Origin: Streptomyces sp. Edi2
GTDB taxonomy: Bacteria > Actinomycetota > Actinomycetes > Streptomycetales > Streptomycetaceae
NCBI RefSeq assembly: GCF_040253635.1
Contig: NZ_JBEJGX010000003.1
Location: 1,674,001-1,738,000 of the forward strand
Direction: 5' to 3'
Length of the DNA: 64,000 nucleotides
Part shown: positions 19,051 to 26,252 of the stretch, in pieces
Position numbering within the stretch: position 1 is the first letter of the stretch
Layout: every line of letters starts with the position of its first letter
Program-made: the position numbers and the translations under genes
Notes under the pieces: model-generated
Seen by the model: only the letters and a program-made list of their open reading frames with translations
The model's database searches: none
Told to the model about the DNA's origin: nothing

Positions 19051-19344
19051 ATGACCGCACAGGACGAAGCCCCAGAGCTGGAAGTATGGATCGACCAGGA
19101 TCTGTGCACCGGGGACGGCATCTGTGCGCAGTACGCGCCGGAGGTCTTCGAGCTCGACATCGACGGGCTGGCTTATGTGAAGAGCACCGAGGACGAGCTG
19201 CTGCAGGACAAGGGGGCCACAACCCCCGTCCCGCTGAAGCTGCTCGATGACGTCCGGGACTCCGCGAAGGAGTGCCCCGGGGACTGCATCCACGTCCGCC
19301 GGGTCAAGGACCTGGTCGAGGTCTACGGCCCGGACGCGGAGTAG
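19051..19344 (+). CDS. ferredoxin (3Fe-4S or 4Fe-4S type)
   Basis: This is a small electron carrier of 97 residues. The cluster ligands are in DLCTGDGICAQYAPEVF near the N-terminus and CPGDCIHV near the C-terminus. The second N-terminal ligand position is taken by Gly-Asp in CTGDGIC, as in the single-cluster ferredoxins that serve cytochromes P450 and related oxygenases. The ATG at 19051 follows GGCAGGCGAG. The gene sits next to arc, divergently, in many actinobacteria; its partner enzyme is not evident in the window. Confidence 0.93.
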   Translation: MTAQDEAPELEVWIDQDLCTGDGICAQYAPEVFELDIDGLAYVKSTEDELLQDKGATTPVPLKLLDDVRDSAKECPGDCIHVRRVKDLVEVYGPDAE

Positions 19345-19369
19345 CCGGCGCGGCGCGGACCGCGCCGGC
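19344..19369. terminator. terminator between convergent ferredoxin and secreted protein genes
   Basis: GCCGGCGCGG (19344-19353) pairs perfectly with CCGCGCCGGC (19360-19369). It starts inside the ferredoxin stop codon. Confidence 0.7.
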
Positions 19370-19389
19370 CGGACACATGATGTGACAGA

Positions 19390-19971
19390 TCACAGACTCT
19401 GGGTGCTCATAGCCGCGGGGAGTTCGCTCTGGACGAACTTCCCGCCCTTCCACTGCCATTTGACGCTCTGGTGCACATCGGGGCAGCAGCGCGGGACGTC
19501 GAGCGTGGAGTAGCCCAGCAGGGCCGCTGAGATCGCGCCATCCTTGACCGTCAGGGTTTGGACGGTGCGGCGGCGGGCGGGGTCGAGGAGGGTCGCCACG
19601 ATCCGGGGTGCGGCCTTGGGGCCGGACGGCTGCGCGAGGACGTAGACGCCGCTGGGCGGGGTGCCGGTCTGGCTGTGGCAGCGGACGACGGCAACGGTCT
19701 CTGTCGTGCCGTCGCCGTCGAGGTCCCCGGAGGCCTTCTTCACCACGTCGAGGCGGTTGGGGCCGCAGTCGACCGGAAAGGTCACCTTGCCCGGGTCGGG
19801 GGCCGCGGTGCGCGGGCCGGCGGCGGCAACAGGGGAGGTCGTGGCCTTGGCGGCGGGAGGCTGGACGAAGGATGCGGCCGCCACGACCGCCGAGATGGCA
19901 GTGGCAGTGGCGAGCCAGTGCATAGGGCGCGGCTGGGTGTGCAAAAGGTCCTGGCCTGCCATGGGCTGCAC
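19390..19971 (-). CDS. secreted protein of unknown function
   Basis: The protein is 193 residues long from a GTG at 19971 (AGGAG nine bases upstream). The hydrophobic part MHWLATATAISAVVAAASFV looks like a signal peptide, followed by a Pro/Ala-rich stretch. The mature domain contains a DLDGDGTTETVAVVRC element resembling a calcium-binding repeat (FG-GAP/EF-like DxDGDG), later CCPDVHQSVKWQWKGGKFV. Related proteins are widespread in Streptomyces as unnamed secreted proteins. No function can be given. It is convergent with the ferredoxin gene. Confidence 0.82.
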   Translation of the reverse strand: MQPMAGQDLLHTQPRPMHWLATATAISAVVAAASFVQPPAAKATTSPVAAAGPRTAAPDPGKVTFPVDCGPNRLDVVKKASGDLDGDGTTETVAVVRCHSQTGTPPSGVYVLAQPSGPKAAPRIVATLLDPARRRTVQTLTVKDGAISAALLGYSTLDVPRCCPDVHQSVKWQWKGGKFVQSELPAAMSTQSL

Positions 19972-20094
19972 GCGGGGTAACTCCTGTGAAGTGCTGTAGC
20001 GGTGGGAGTGCCCAGCATCGTTCCACAGGAGGGTGCGCCAAGGAACCGGCCCGGCCGGAGTTTTCCGTGCAGATCCGGTGGGGGAAACGACGGA

Positions 20095-20135
20095 GCGCCG
20101 CCGGCGGTTCCCGGAGGGGAACTCGTCGGCGGCGC
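20095..20135 (-). terminator. trmI terminator
   Basis: The outer stem GCGCCGCCG (20095-20103) with CGGCGGCGC (20127-20135) and the inner stem GTTCCC with GGGAAC are both perfect. It lies 30 bp after the trmI stop. Confidence 0.7.
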
Positions 20136-20164
20136 CTGGTGATTCGGTGGCCGGATCCGGGCGG

Positions 20165-21091
20165 TCAGCCGCGCTCGGCGGAGCTGCCCTGGGAGGCAGC
20201 CGCCTGGTCCTTGCCCGGTCCGGTGTAGTCCTCGCCGTAGGCGCCCTTGGCGGGGCGGCGGCGGCGCAGCGGGGGCTCGACGCCGTCGGCGAGCCGGCGG
20301 GCGGTCAGCAGGAAGCCGGTGTGGCCGATCATGCGGTGGTCGGGGCGGACGGCCAGGCCCTCGACGTGCCAGGTGCGGACCATGGTTTCCCAGGCCGAGG
20401 GCTCGTTGAAGGTGCCGTGTTCGCGGATCGCCTCGACCGTGCGGGCCATCTGCGTCGTCGTCGCGACGTAGGCGCAGAGGATGCCGCCGGGGACCAGGGC
20501 CTTGGAGACGGCCTCCAGGCACTCCCAGGGGGCGAGCATGTCGAGGATGACGCGGTCGACGTCGGCGTCGGAGAGGTTGTCCTGCAGGTCACCGACGGTG
20601 AGCGTCCATGCGGGGTGCGGACCGCCGAAGTAGCGCTCGACGTTCTGGGTGGCGATCTCGGCGAAGTCGGCGCGGCGCTCGTAGGAGTGCAGCATGCCGT
20701 CGTCGCCGATGGCGCGCAGCAGGAAGCTGCTGAGCGAGCCGGAGCCCACACCGGCCTCGACGACGCGGGCGCCGGGGAAGATGTCGGCCATCGCCAGGAT
20801 CTGCCCCGCGTCCTTGGGGTAGACCACGGCGGCACCGCGGGGCATGGACAGGACATAGTCGGGGAGCAGCGGGCGCAGCGCGAGGTAGGCGACGTTCCCG
20901 GTGGTACGGACAACGCTGCCCTCGGGAGCACCAATCAGCTCGTCGTGGGGGAAAGCTCCCTTGTGGGTGTGGAAGCTTTTTCCCTCTTCGAGCGTGAAGG
21001 TGTAGTGGCGTCCCTTGGGATCGGTGAGCTGGACCTGGTCCCCGACCTTGAAGGGCCCGCGACGGCGGGCGGCACCGGTCGGTTCGGACAT
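20165..21091 (-). CDS. trmI: tRNA (adenine-58-N1) methyltransferase TrmI
   Basis: TrmI methylates A58 in the T-loop of tRNA using S-adenosylmethionine. The 308-residue protein has the N-terminal small domain (FKVGDQVQLTDPKGRHYTF), then the Rossmann methyltransferase with SAM motif EAGVGSGSLSSFLL and catalytic-region DMLAPWECL. The tail after residue 265 is basic and unstructured. It lies upstream of the ferredoxin side of the proteasome locus and downstream of the site-2 protease gene, an order common in actinobacteria. Confidence 0.94.
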   Translation of the reverse strand: MSEPTGAARRRGPFKVGDQVQLTDPKGRHYTFTLEEGKSFHTHKGAFPHDELIGAPEGSVVRTTGNVAYLALRPLLPDYVLSMPRGAAVVYPKDAGQILAMADIFPGARVVEAGVGSGSLSSFLLRAIGDDGMLHSYERRADFAEIATQNVERYFGGPHPAWTLTVGDLQDNLSDADVDRVILDMLAPWECLEAVSKALVPGGILCAYVATTTQMARTVEAIREHGTFNEPSAWETMVRTWHVEGLAVRPDHRMIGHTGFLLTARRLADGVEPPLRRRRPAKGAYGEDYTGPGKDQAAASQGSSAERG

Positions 21092-21160
21092 GTGACCAGC
21101 CTACCGGCCCGTTGGGACGCCGCGGACCAGTGGGCAGGGCGAGTGAGCCGAAGGGGGCGC

Positions 21161-21275
21161 GCCGGTGTCGAGAGGGCATGGGGGTGCCCCCTGGTCGAGC
21201 GCAGCCGAGAGCTTGGGGGAGAGCGCAGGGCCCGACGGAGGAGGGAGCGAGCGCGGTCGCTCCCTCGACACCGGC
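21161..21275. repeat. intergenic palindromic repeat cluster
   Basis: GCCGGTGTCGAG (21161-21172) and CTCGACACCGGC (21264-21275) are exact complements enclosing smaller hairpins. These include a perfect 10-bp stem (21241-21250 with 21257-21266) and a GGGGGTGCCCCC-type palindrome at 21179-21192, followed by GCTTGGGGGAG. This last form resembles a dispersed palindrome common in Streptomyces intergenic regions. It lies between the site-2 protease stop and the trmI start. Confidence 0.6.
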
Positions 21276-21306
21276 TTCTGCGCTCCCGGAGGCGAACCGA
21301 GCCCTG

Positions 21307-22572
21307 TTAAGCAGCCTTGCGGGCCATGGCGGAGACGAAGGCCCGCTCGACGTCGGCGGTGGACAGGACGCCGTAGATCTCGCCGGTCTCCTCGATGACG
21401 AGGTATTCGGTGGCGGGGGTGGCGCGCAGGTACTCCAGAAGGTCCTCGCCGGCGAGTTCGGCGGAGACCCGCATACCGTCCTTGAGGTCCTGGGCGAGGG
21501 TGCCGACGGCGACCCAGGGGCGGCGGTGGTCGGGGACGCCGATGATGGCGGCCTCGCGGACGAGGGCGGTGGGGGTGCCCTGGCGGTCGACGACGACCAG
21601 GGCGCGGGCGCCGGCGTCGTTGGCGCGGCGCAGCGCCTCGGAGAGCGGGGTGTCGGTCTCGACGGGGACGGCGCGCCGGGTCAGGGTGCGGGCGGTGAGG
21701 TCGGGGAGCCGTTCCCGTAGCCGGGCCATGCGCAGGCTGTTGCCGGCGCCGGTCCAGATGATCGCGGCGAGGATCGCGGCGAGCAGGGCGTCGGTGAGCG
21801 AGTCGGCGCCGCCGATCTCGGGGCGGGCGGTGCCGAGGACGCCGGTGTGGGTGACCAGCGGCAGGCCGATGAGGACGGTGACGGCGAGCGCGCGGCCGAC
21901 CCAGGCGGCGGCGATGGTGCCGCTCATGGGTTTGCCGGTGATCTTCCAGACGATGGCGCGCAGCATCCGGCCGCCGTCCAGGGGGAGCCCGGGCAGCAGG
22001 TTGAAGATGGCGACGATGAGGTTGGAGATCATCAGGCCGGCGAGCAGGACGCCGGGGACGGTGCGGGGTTCGACCAGCTGCATACCGGCGTAGAAGACCC
22101 CGGCGAGGACGAGGGAGAGCAGCGGGCCGACGAAGGCGAGGACGAACTCCCTGCCGGGGGTCTCGGTCTCCTTCTCGATCTCCGAGACGCCGCCGAAGAA
22201 CTGCAGCTGGATGCGCCGTACGGGGAGCTTGAAGCGGAGCGCGGCAACGGTGTGGGCCAGTTCGTGGACGAGCACCGAGGCGTAGAAGGCGACCGCGAAG
22301 AACAGCGAGACGAGATAGCGGGCGGCGCCGAGCTCGGGCAGTACGCGCTCCAGCTGGCCGCCGAAGACCCAGGTGATCAGGGCGGCGACGAGGAACCAGC
22401 TGGGCGCGACGTAGACGGGCACACCGAAGGGACGGCCCATCAGGATGCCGCCCCCGCCGGGCTTCCGCTTGCGCGGCGTGGGTGCCTTGGGCCCGTTGCT
22501 GCCCTCGGGCGGCTCGGGCGGCTGGGGCCGCACGGACTCCTCGGGGTCCTGCGACTTCCCGCTCTCGTCCAC
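21307..22572 (-). CDS. site-2 metalloprotease (M50) with C-terminal CBS domains
   Basis: This is an intramembrane zinc protease of the site-2 protease family with 421 residues. The zinc site is HELAH (about residues 104-108) plus LPGLPLDGGR in a later helix, and there are about six membrane segments. After a loop near residue 280, two CBS repeats follow (about 290-415), which usually bind adenine nucleotides and regulate activity. The N-terminal 45 residues are Pro/Lys-rich. The start is GTG at 22572 with GAGGGG upstream. It is divergent from the RecB-type gene. The substrate is unknown. Confidence 0.92.
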   Translation of the reverse strand: MDESGKSQDPEESVRPQPPEPPEGSNGPKAPTPRKRKPGGGGILMGRPFGVPVYVAPSWFLVAALITWVFGGQLERVLPELGAARYLVSLFFAVAFYASVLVHELAHTVAALRFKLPVRRIQLQFFGGVSEIEKETETPGREFVLAFVGPLLSLVLAGVFYAGMQLVEPRTVPGVLLAGLMISNLIVAIFNLLPGLPLDGGRMLRAIVWKITGKPMSGTIAAAWVGRALAVTVLIGLPLVTHTGVLGTARPEIGGADSLTDALLAAILAAIIWTGAGNSLRMARLRERLPDLTARTLTRRAVPVETDTPLSEALRRANDAGARALVVVDRQGTPTALVREAAIIGVPDHRRPWVAVGTLAQDLKDGMRVSAELAGEDLLEYLRATPATEYLVIEETGEIYGVLSTADVERAFVSAMARKAA

Positions 22573-22746
22573 GGCGTCCCCTCATCGAATACGGCATTCG
22601 CCCCTGCTCGGCCTGATATCTCGATCATGCAGGGCGCAGGGGTCCAGGGTCGATGGTATGCGGAGTGCCCCGGCCCGATCCGCTGCGGGGCCCTTGCGCG
22701 GTGACCCGTCCGCGCCTGTCAGTGGCGGGCCGTAGGGTTTTGTGGC

Positions 22747-23742
22747 ATGGGATGGAGCACGGAGCAGGCCGAGGCGGGCACACAGGGCGGGGAAGCCGGG
22801 GCGGGCACGGAGGCTGCCGGGGCGGGCACGGAGGCTGCCGGGGCGGGCACGGAGGCTGCCGGGCCGGGGGCGCCGGGCGGGGAGCGGACGCCGCGGCCGC
22901 CGGTGGCGCTGTCGCCGTCGCGGGCGAGCGATTTCATGCAGTGTCCGTTGCTCTACCGCTTCCGGGTGATCGACAGACTGCCCGAGAAGCCGAGCCCGGC
23001 GGCGACCCGCGGCACGGTCGTGCATGCCGTGCTGGAGCGGCTCTTCGATGCGCCGGCGGCGGAGCGTACGGCCGTCGGAGCGCGGGCGATGGTCCCGGGC
23101 GAGTGGGAGAAGCTGCTGGCCAAGCGGCCGGAGCTGGCGGAGCTGTTCGCGGACGACGCGGAGGGCGAGCAGCTGGCGCAGTGGCTGGCACAGGCCGAGG
23201 CGCTGGTGGAGCGGTGGTTCTCGCTGGAGGACCCGACGCGGCTGGAGCCGGCCGACCGGGAGCTCTATGTCGAGACGGTGCTGGAGTCGGGGCTGCAGCT
23301 GCGGGGGTTCATCGACCGGGTGGATGTCGCGCCGACGGGTGAGGTGCGGATCGTCGACTACAAGACCGGCAAGGCGCCGCGGCCGCAGTTCGCCGAGGGC
23401 CCGCTGTTCCAGATGAAGTTCTATGCGCTGGTGATGTGGCGGCTGCGCGGTGTGGTGCCGCGGCGGCTGCAGCTGGTCTATCTGGGCAGCGGCGATGTGG
23501 TGACGTACGACCCGGGTGAGGCCGATCTGCGGGCCGTGGAGCGGAAGTTGCTGGCGCTGTGGGAGGCGATCCGGCTGGCGACGGAGACCGGCGACTGGCG
23601 GCCGCGGCCGACGAAGCTGTGCGGCTGGTGCGACCACCAGGCGCACTGTCCGGAATTCGGCGGCACTCCCCCGGTGTATCCGCTGCGGATCCGCCCGCCG
23701 GAGGGCGGCGGGGTGCCGCAGGGCAGAATGGGGGACATCTAG
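22747..23742 (+). CDS. RecB-family (PD-(D/E)XK) iron-sulfur exonuclease
   Basis: This 331-residue nuclease of the Cas4/RecB type is expected to cut single-stranded DNA ends. The nuclease core reads RGTVVHAVLERLF, LRGFIDRVDV and VRIVDYKTGK (the D-x-E/D-x-K catalytic set). Cysteines in DFMQCPLLYRF and in CGWCDHQAHC form the four-cysteine iron-sulfur site. The first 50 residues are low complexity with three identical GTEAAGA repeats coded by a tandem 21-bp repeat. It stands alone without cas genes, so it is not a CRISPR component. It is followed by a response regulator gene 55 bp downstream. Confidence 0.9.
   Translation: MGWSTEQAEAGTQGGEAGAGTEAAGAGTEAAGAGTEAAGPGAPGGERTPRPPVALSPSRASDFMQCPLLYRFRVIDRLPEKPSPAATRGTVVHAVLERLFDAPAAERTAVGARAMVPGEWEKLLAKRPELAELFADDAEGEQLAQWLAQAEALVERWFSLEDPTRLEPADRELYVETVLESGLQLRGFIDRVDVAPTGEVRIVDYKTGKAPRPQFAEGPLFQMKFYALVMWRLRGVVPRRLQLVYLGSGDVVTYDPGEADLRAVERKLLALWEAIRLATETGDWRPRPTKLCGWCDHQAHCPEFGGTPPVYPLRIRPPEGGGVPQGRMGDI
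22798..22860 (+). repeat. three perfect tandem 21-bp units inside the RecB-type gene
   Basis: Units at 22798-22818, 22819-22839 and 22840-22860 are identical and in frame. They code for a seven-residue Gly/Ala/Thr/Glu repeat ahead of the nuclease domain. Confidence 0.9.
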
Positions 23743-23797
23743 CGCAGTTGCCCTACCAGGCGCCGATCGCCCGGACAGGCCTGTCAAAGGAGAGCTT

Positions 23798-24469
23798 GTG
23801 GCCATCCGCGTCCTGCTGGTCGACGACCAGCCCCTGCTGCGTACGGGATTCCGGATGATTCTGGAGGCGGAGCAGGATCTGGCGGTGGTCGGGGAGGCCG
23901 GTGACGGTCTGCAGGCGCTGGAGCAGGTGCGGGCGCTGCAGCCCGATGTGGTGCTGATGGACATCCGGATGCCCCGGATGGACGGCGTCGAGGCGACCCG
24001 GCAGATCACCGGGCCGGCGAAGGACGGCCCGGCGAAGGTGCTGGTGCTGACGACGTTCGATCTGGACGAGTACGTCGTCGAGGCGCTGCGGGCGGGGGCC
24101 AGCGGCTTCCTGCTCAAGGACGCGCCGGCCCATGAGTTGGTGCAGGCGATCCGCGTGGTGGCGGGGGGCGAGGCGATGCTCGCCCCGAGCATCACGCGCC
24201 GGCTGCTGGACAAGTACGCCGGGCATCTGCCGTCGGGCGAGGAGCCGGTGCCGGACACGCTGCACACCCTCACCGAACGCGAGGTGGAGGTGCTGAAGCT
24301 GGTGGCGCGCGGGCTGTCGAATGCGGAGATCGCCGCGGATCTGTTCGTGAGCGAGACGACGGTGAAGACGCATGTGGGTCATGTGCTGACGAAGCTGGGG
24401 CTGCGCGACCGGGTGCAGGCGGCGGTGTACGCGTACGAGAGCGGGCTGGTGCGCCCCGGCGCCCAGTAG
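23798..24469 (+). CDS. NarL/LuxR-type response regulator without adjacent kinase
   Basis: This two-component regulator has 223 residues. The receiver has the acidic pair Asp9/Asp10 (LLVDDQPLL), phosphorylatable Asp55 in VVLMDIRMP, and the Thr and Lys in LTTFD and FLLKDA. The C-terminal LuxR helix-turn-helix reads TEREVEVLKLVARGLSNAEI then ETTVKTHVGHVL. The GTG at 23798 is chosen for AAAGGAG upstream; the longer frame starts inside the RecB-type gene. No histidine kinase gene is nearby, so the partner is elsewhere. Confidence 0.93.
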   Translation: MAIRVLLVDDQPLLRTGFRMILEAEQDLAVVGEAGDGLQALEQVRALQPDVVLMDIRMPRMDGVEATRQITGPAKDGPAKVLVLTTFDLDEYVVEALRAGASGFLLKDAPAHELVQAIRVVAGGEAMLAPSITRRLLDKYAGHLPSGEEPVPDTLHTLTEREVEVLKLVARGLSNAEIAADLFVSETTVKTHVGHVLTKLGLRDRVQAAVYAYESGLVRPGAQ

Positions 24470-24498
24470 CCGGCGGGGCCTGACGGCCCGGCAGACGA

Positions 24499-24551
24499 AC
24501 GACGGCGGGGCCGGCCCGGGAAAAACCTCCCCGGGCCGGCCCCGCCGTCGT
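24499..24551. terminator. very long bidirectional terminator between convergent genes
   Basis: A perfect 22-bp stem (24499-24520 with 24530-24551) closes a 9-base loop, AAAAACCTC. It separates the response regulator from the convergent solute-binding protein gene. Confidence 0.85.
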
Positions 24552-24564
24552 GTGACAGGTCCGG

Positions 24565-26163
24565 TCAGGCCTCGGACGACTTGCTGATCTCCCAGAACCG
24601 GAAGACGGTCGAGGGGTCCAGGGTCCATTCCAGGCCGGAGACCCCTTCGCGGGCCACCGCGTACTGCTTGCCCTGCCAGAGCGGGATCATCGGCACGTCC
24701 TGCGCGACGATGTCCTGCAGCCGCCGGAATTCGGACTTGGTGGCGCCCCGGTCCGGCTGGTCGGCCGTCTTGGGCAGCAGGTGCCCGGTGATGGTGGGCG
24801 AGCTGTAGTGGTTGGCCACCACGCTGTCCTTGCCGAAGAACGGCGCGGTGAAGTTGTCGGGGTCCGGATAGTCGGGGATCCAGCCCTTGACGTAGACGCC
24901 GAACCGGCCGGCGGCCACGCCCTGCTCGTACTGCTTGGTGGGCAGGGTGCGCACCTTGGCGTCGAACAGGCCGTTGGCGTTCAGCTGTTGGGCGATTTCC
25001 TCGAAGGCCGGGACGGTGCCGGGGCCGAAGCGGTCGGGGGTGGCCCACAGCGTGAGCGGCACCTTGCCGTTGAAGCCGGCCTGGCGCAGCGCCTCTTTCG
25101 CCTTGTCGGGCTTCGGGCTGTCGCCGTAGGTGTTGAAGAAGGAGGTGCTGTGGCCGGTGATGCCGGCCGGGACGATCGAGTACAGCGGTACCGCGGTGCG
25201 CTGGTAGACGTCCCGGACCAGGGTCGAGCGGTTCAGGAGGTAGGCGATCGCCTTGCGGACGCCCAGCTTGCCGGCGACCGGGTCCTTGACGTTGAAGACC
25301 AGGTGCATGACCTCGGCGCTGGCACCCTCCACGACCTGGGTGCCGTGCTGCTGCTTCAGCGAGGCGTTGTCGAGTGCCGCGATGTCCTTCATGGACAGAC
25401 CGCGGTAGGCGACATCGACGTCGCCCTTCTCGACGGCCGTCTTGAGCTTGTCGGGGCGGTTGAAGAACTTCACGGTCATCCCGGAGTTCTTGACCTTGGC
25501 GGGGCCCTTGTACGAGCCGTTGACGCCGAAGACGGCCTTCTGGGAGCTGTACTCCTTGAGGGTGTAGACGCCGGAGCCGGTGGCCTTGCCGTCGGTGCGC
25601 AGCCGGTCGGCGGGGTAGTCCGCGTGGTCGACGATCGAGCCGGCGCCGGAGGCTATCTTCATCGGGAAGGTCGCGTCGGGCGTCTTCAGCCGGAAGATCA
25701 CGGTCTTGGCGTCCGGTGCCTCGACCGAGTTGAGCGCGGAGAACATCACGGCGGGGCCGTTGCGGTCCTTGATGCGCCGGGTGCGGTCGAAGGAGTACTT
25801 GACGTCCTTGGAGGTCAGCGCGTCACCGTTGCTGAACTTGAGGCCGTCCTTGAGGGTGCAGCGGTAGACCTTGCTGTCACCGTCGGTGAAGCCGCAGCGT
25901 TCGGCGGCCTCCGGCTCGGGGGTGGTGCCGCCCTTGGGGAAGCTCAGCAGGGACTGGAAGACGTTGTTGAACAACAGCCATGATCCCGGCTCGTAGCCGG
26001 ATGCCGGGTCGGTGGACTGGACCTTGTCCGTCATTCCCATGACCACGGGCTCGCCGGTGCCGGCCGCCCCCGAGTCGTCCGTGCCGCACCCGGCGACCGC
26101 GAGCAGAGCTGTGGCCAGCCCCGCTCCGATCGGGGCAGCCAGCCACTGGTCACGCTTCCTCAC
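24565..26163 (-). CDS. ABC transporter solute-binding lipoprotein (peptide/nickel type), copy 1
   Basis: This is a family 5 extracellular solute-binding lipoprotein that would deliver oligopeptides or a similar ligand to an ABC permease. The GTG at 26163 gives 532 residues. Signal peptide LATALLAVAGC ends in lipobox VAGC. Family features include FSNGDALTSKDVKYSFDRTR, SGVYTLKEYSS and KAIAYLLNRSTLVRDVY. It is about the same length and layout as the next gene upstream, so the pair arose by duplication. No permease or ATPase gene is adjacent. Confidence 0.92.
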   Translation of the reverse strand: MRKRDQWLAAPIGAGLATALLAVAGCGTDDSGAAGTGEPVVMGMTDKVQSTDPASGYEPGSWLLFNNVFQSLLSFPKGGTTPEPEAAERCGFTDGDSKVYRCTLKDGLKFSNGDALTSKDVKYSFDRTRRIKDRNGPAVMFSALNSVEAPDAKTVIFRLKTPDATFPMKIASGAGSIVDHADYPADRLRTDGKATGSGVYTLKEYSSQKAVFGVNGSYKGPAKVKNSGMTVKFFNRPDKLKTAVEKGDVDVAYRGLSMKDIAALDNASLKQQHGTQVVEGASAEVMHLVFNVKDPVAGKLGVRKAIAYLLNRSTLVRDVYQRTAVPLYSIVPAGITGHSTSFFNTYGDSPKPDKAKEALRQAGFNGKVPLTLWATPDRFGPGTVPAFEEIAQQLNANGLFDAKVRTLPTKQYEQGVAAGRFGVYVKGWIPDYPDPDNFTAPFFGKDSVVANHYSSPTITGHLLPKTADQPDRGATKSEFRRLQDIVAQDVPMIPLWQGKQYAVAREGVSGLEWTLDPSTVFRFWEISKSSEA

Positions 26164-26252
26164 TAAACGGTCCTCACGTTCTGGGTGGTGCCTGTCGGGC
26201 CGTGGCGGGGAAGCCGCGGCAGGGGTGTACTGCATCGGTCGGACCCGCGGGC

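Noticed and set aside
17467..19344. Long plus-strand frame ending in the ferredoxin
   Set aside because: Only the last 97 codons carry the ferredoxin; the rest is antisense to arc. A good start with a ribosome site exists at 19051.
22798..22860. CRISPR-like array
   Set aside because: The repeats are directly adjacent without spacers and are in frame within a protein gene; no cas genes are near.
23516..23797. Upstream extension of the response regulator
   Set aside because: It overlaps the RecB-type coding region, and the receiver domain begins right at the GTG at 23798.
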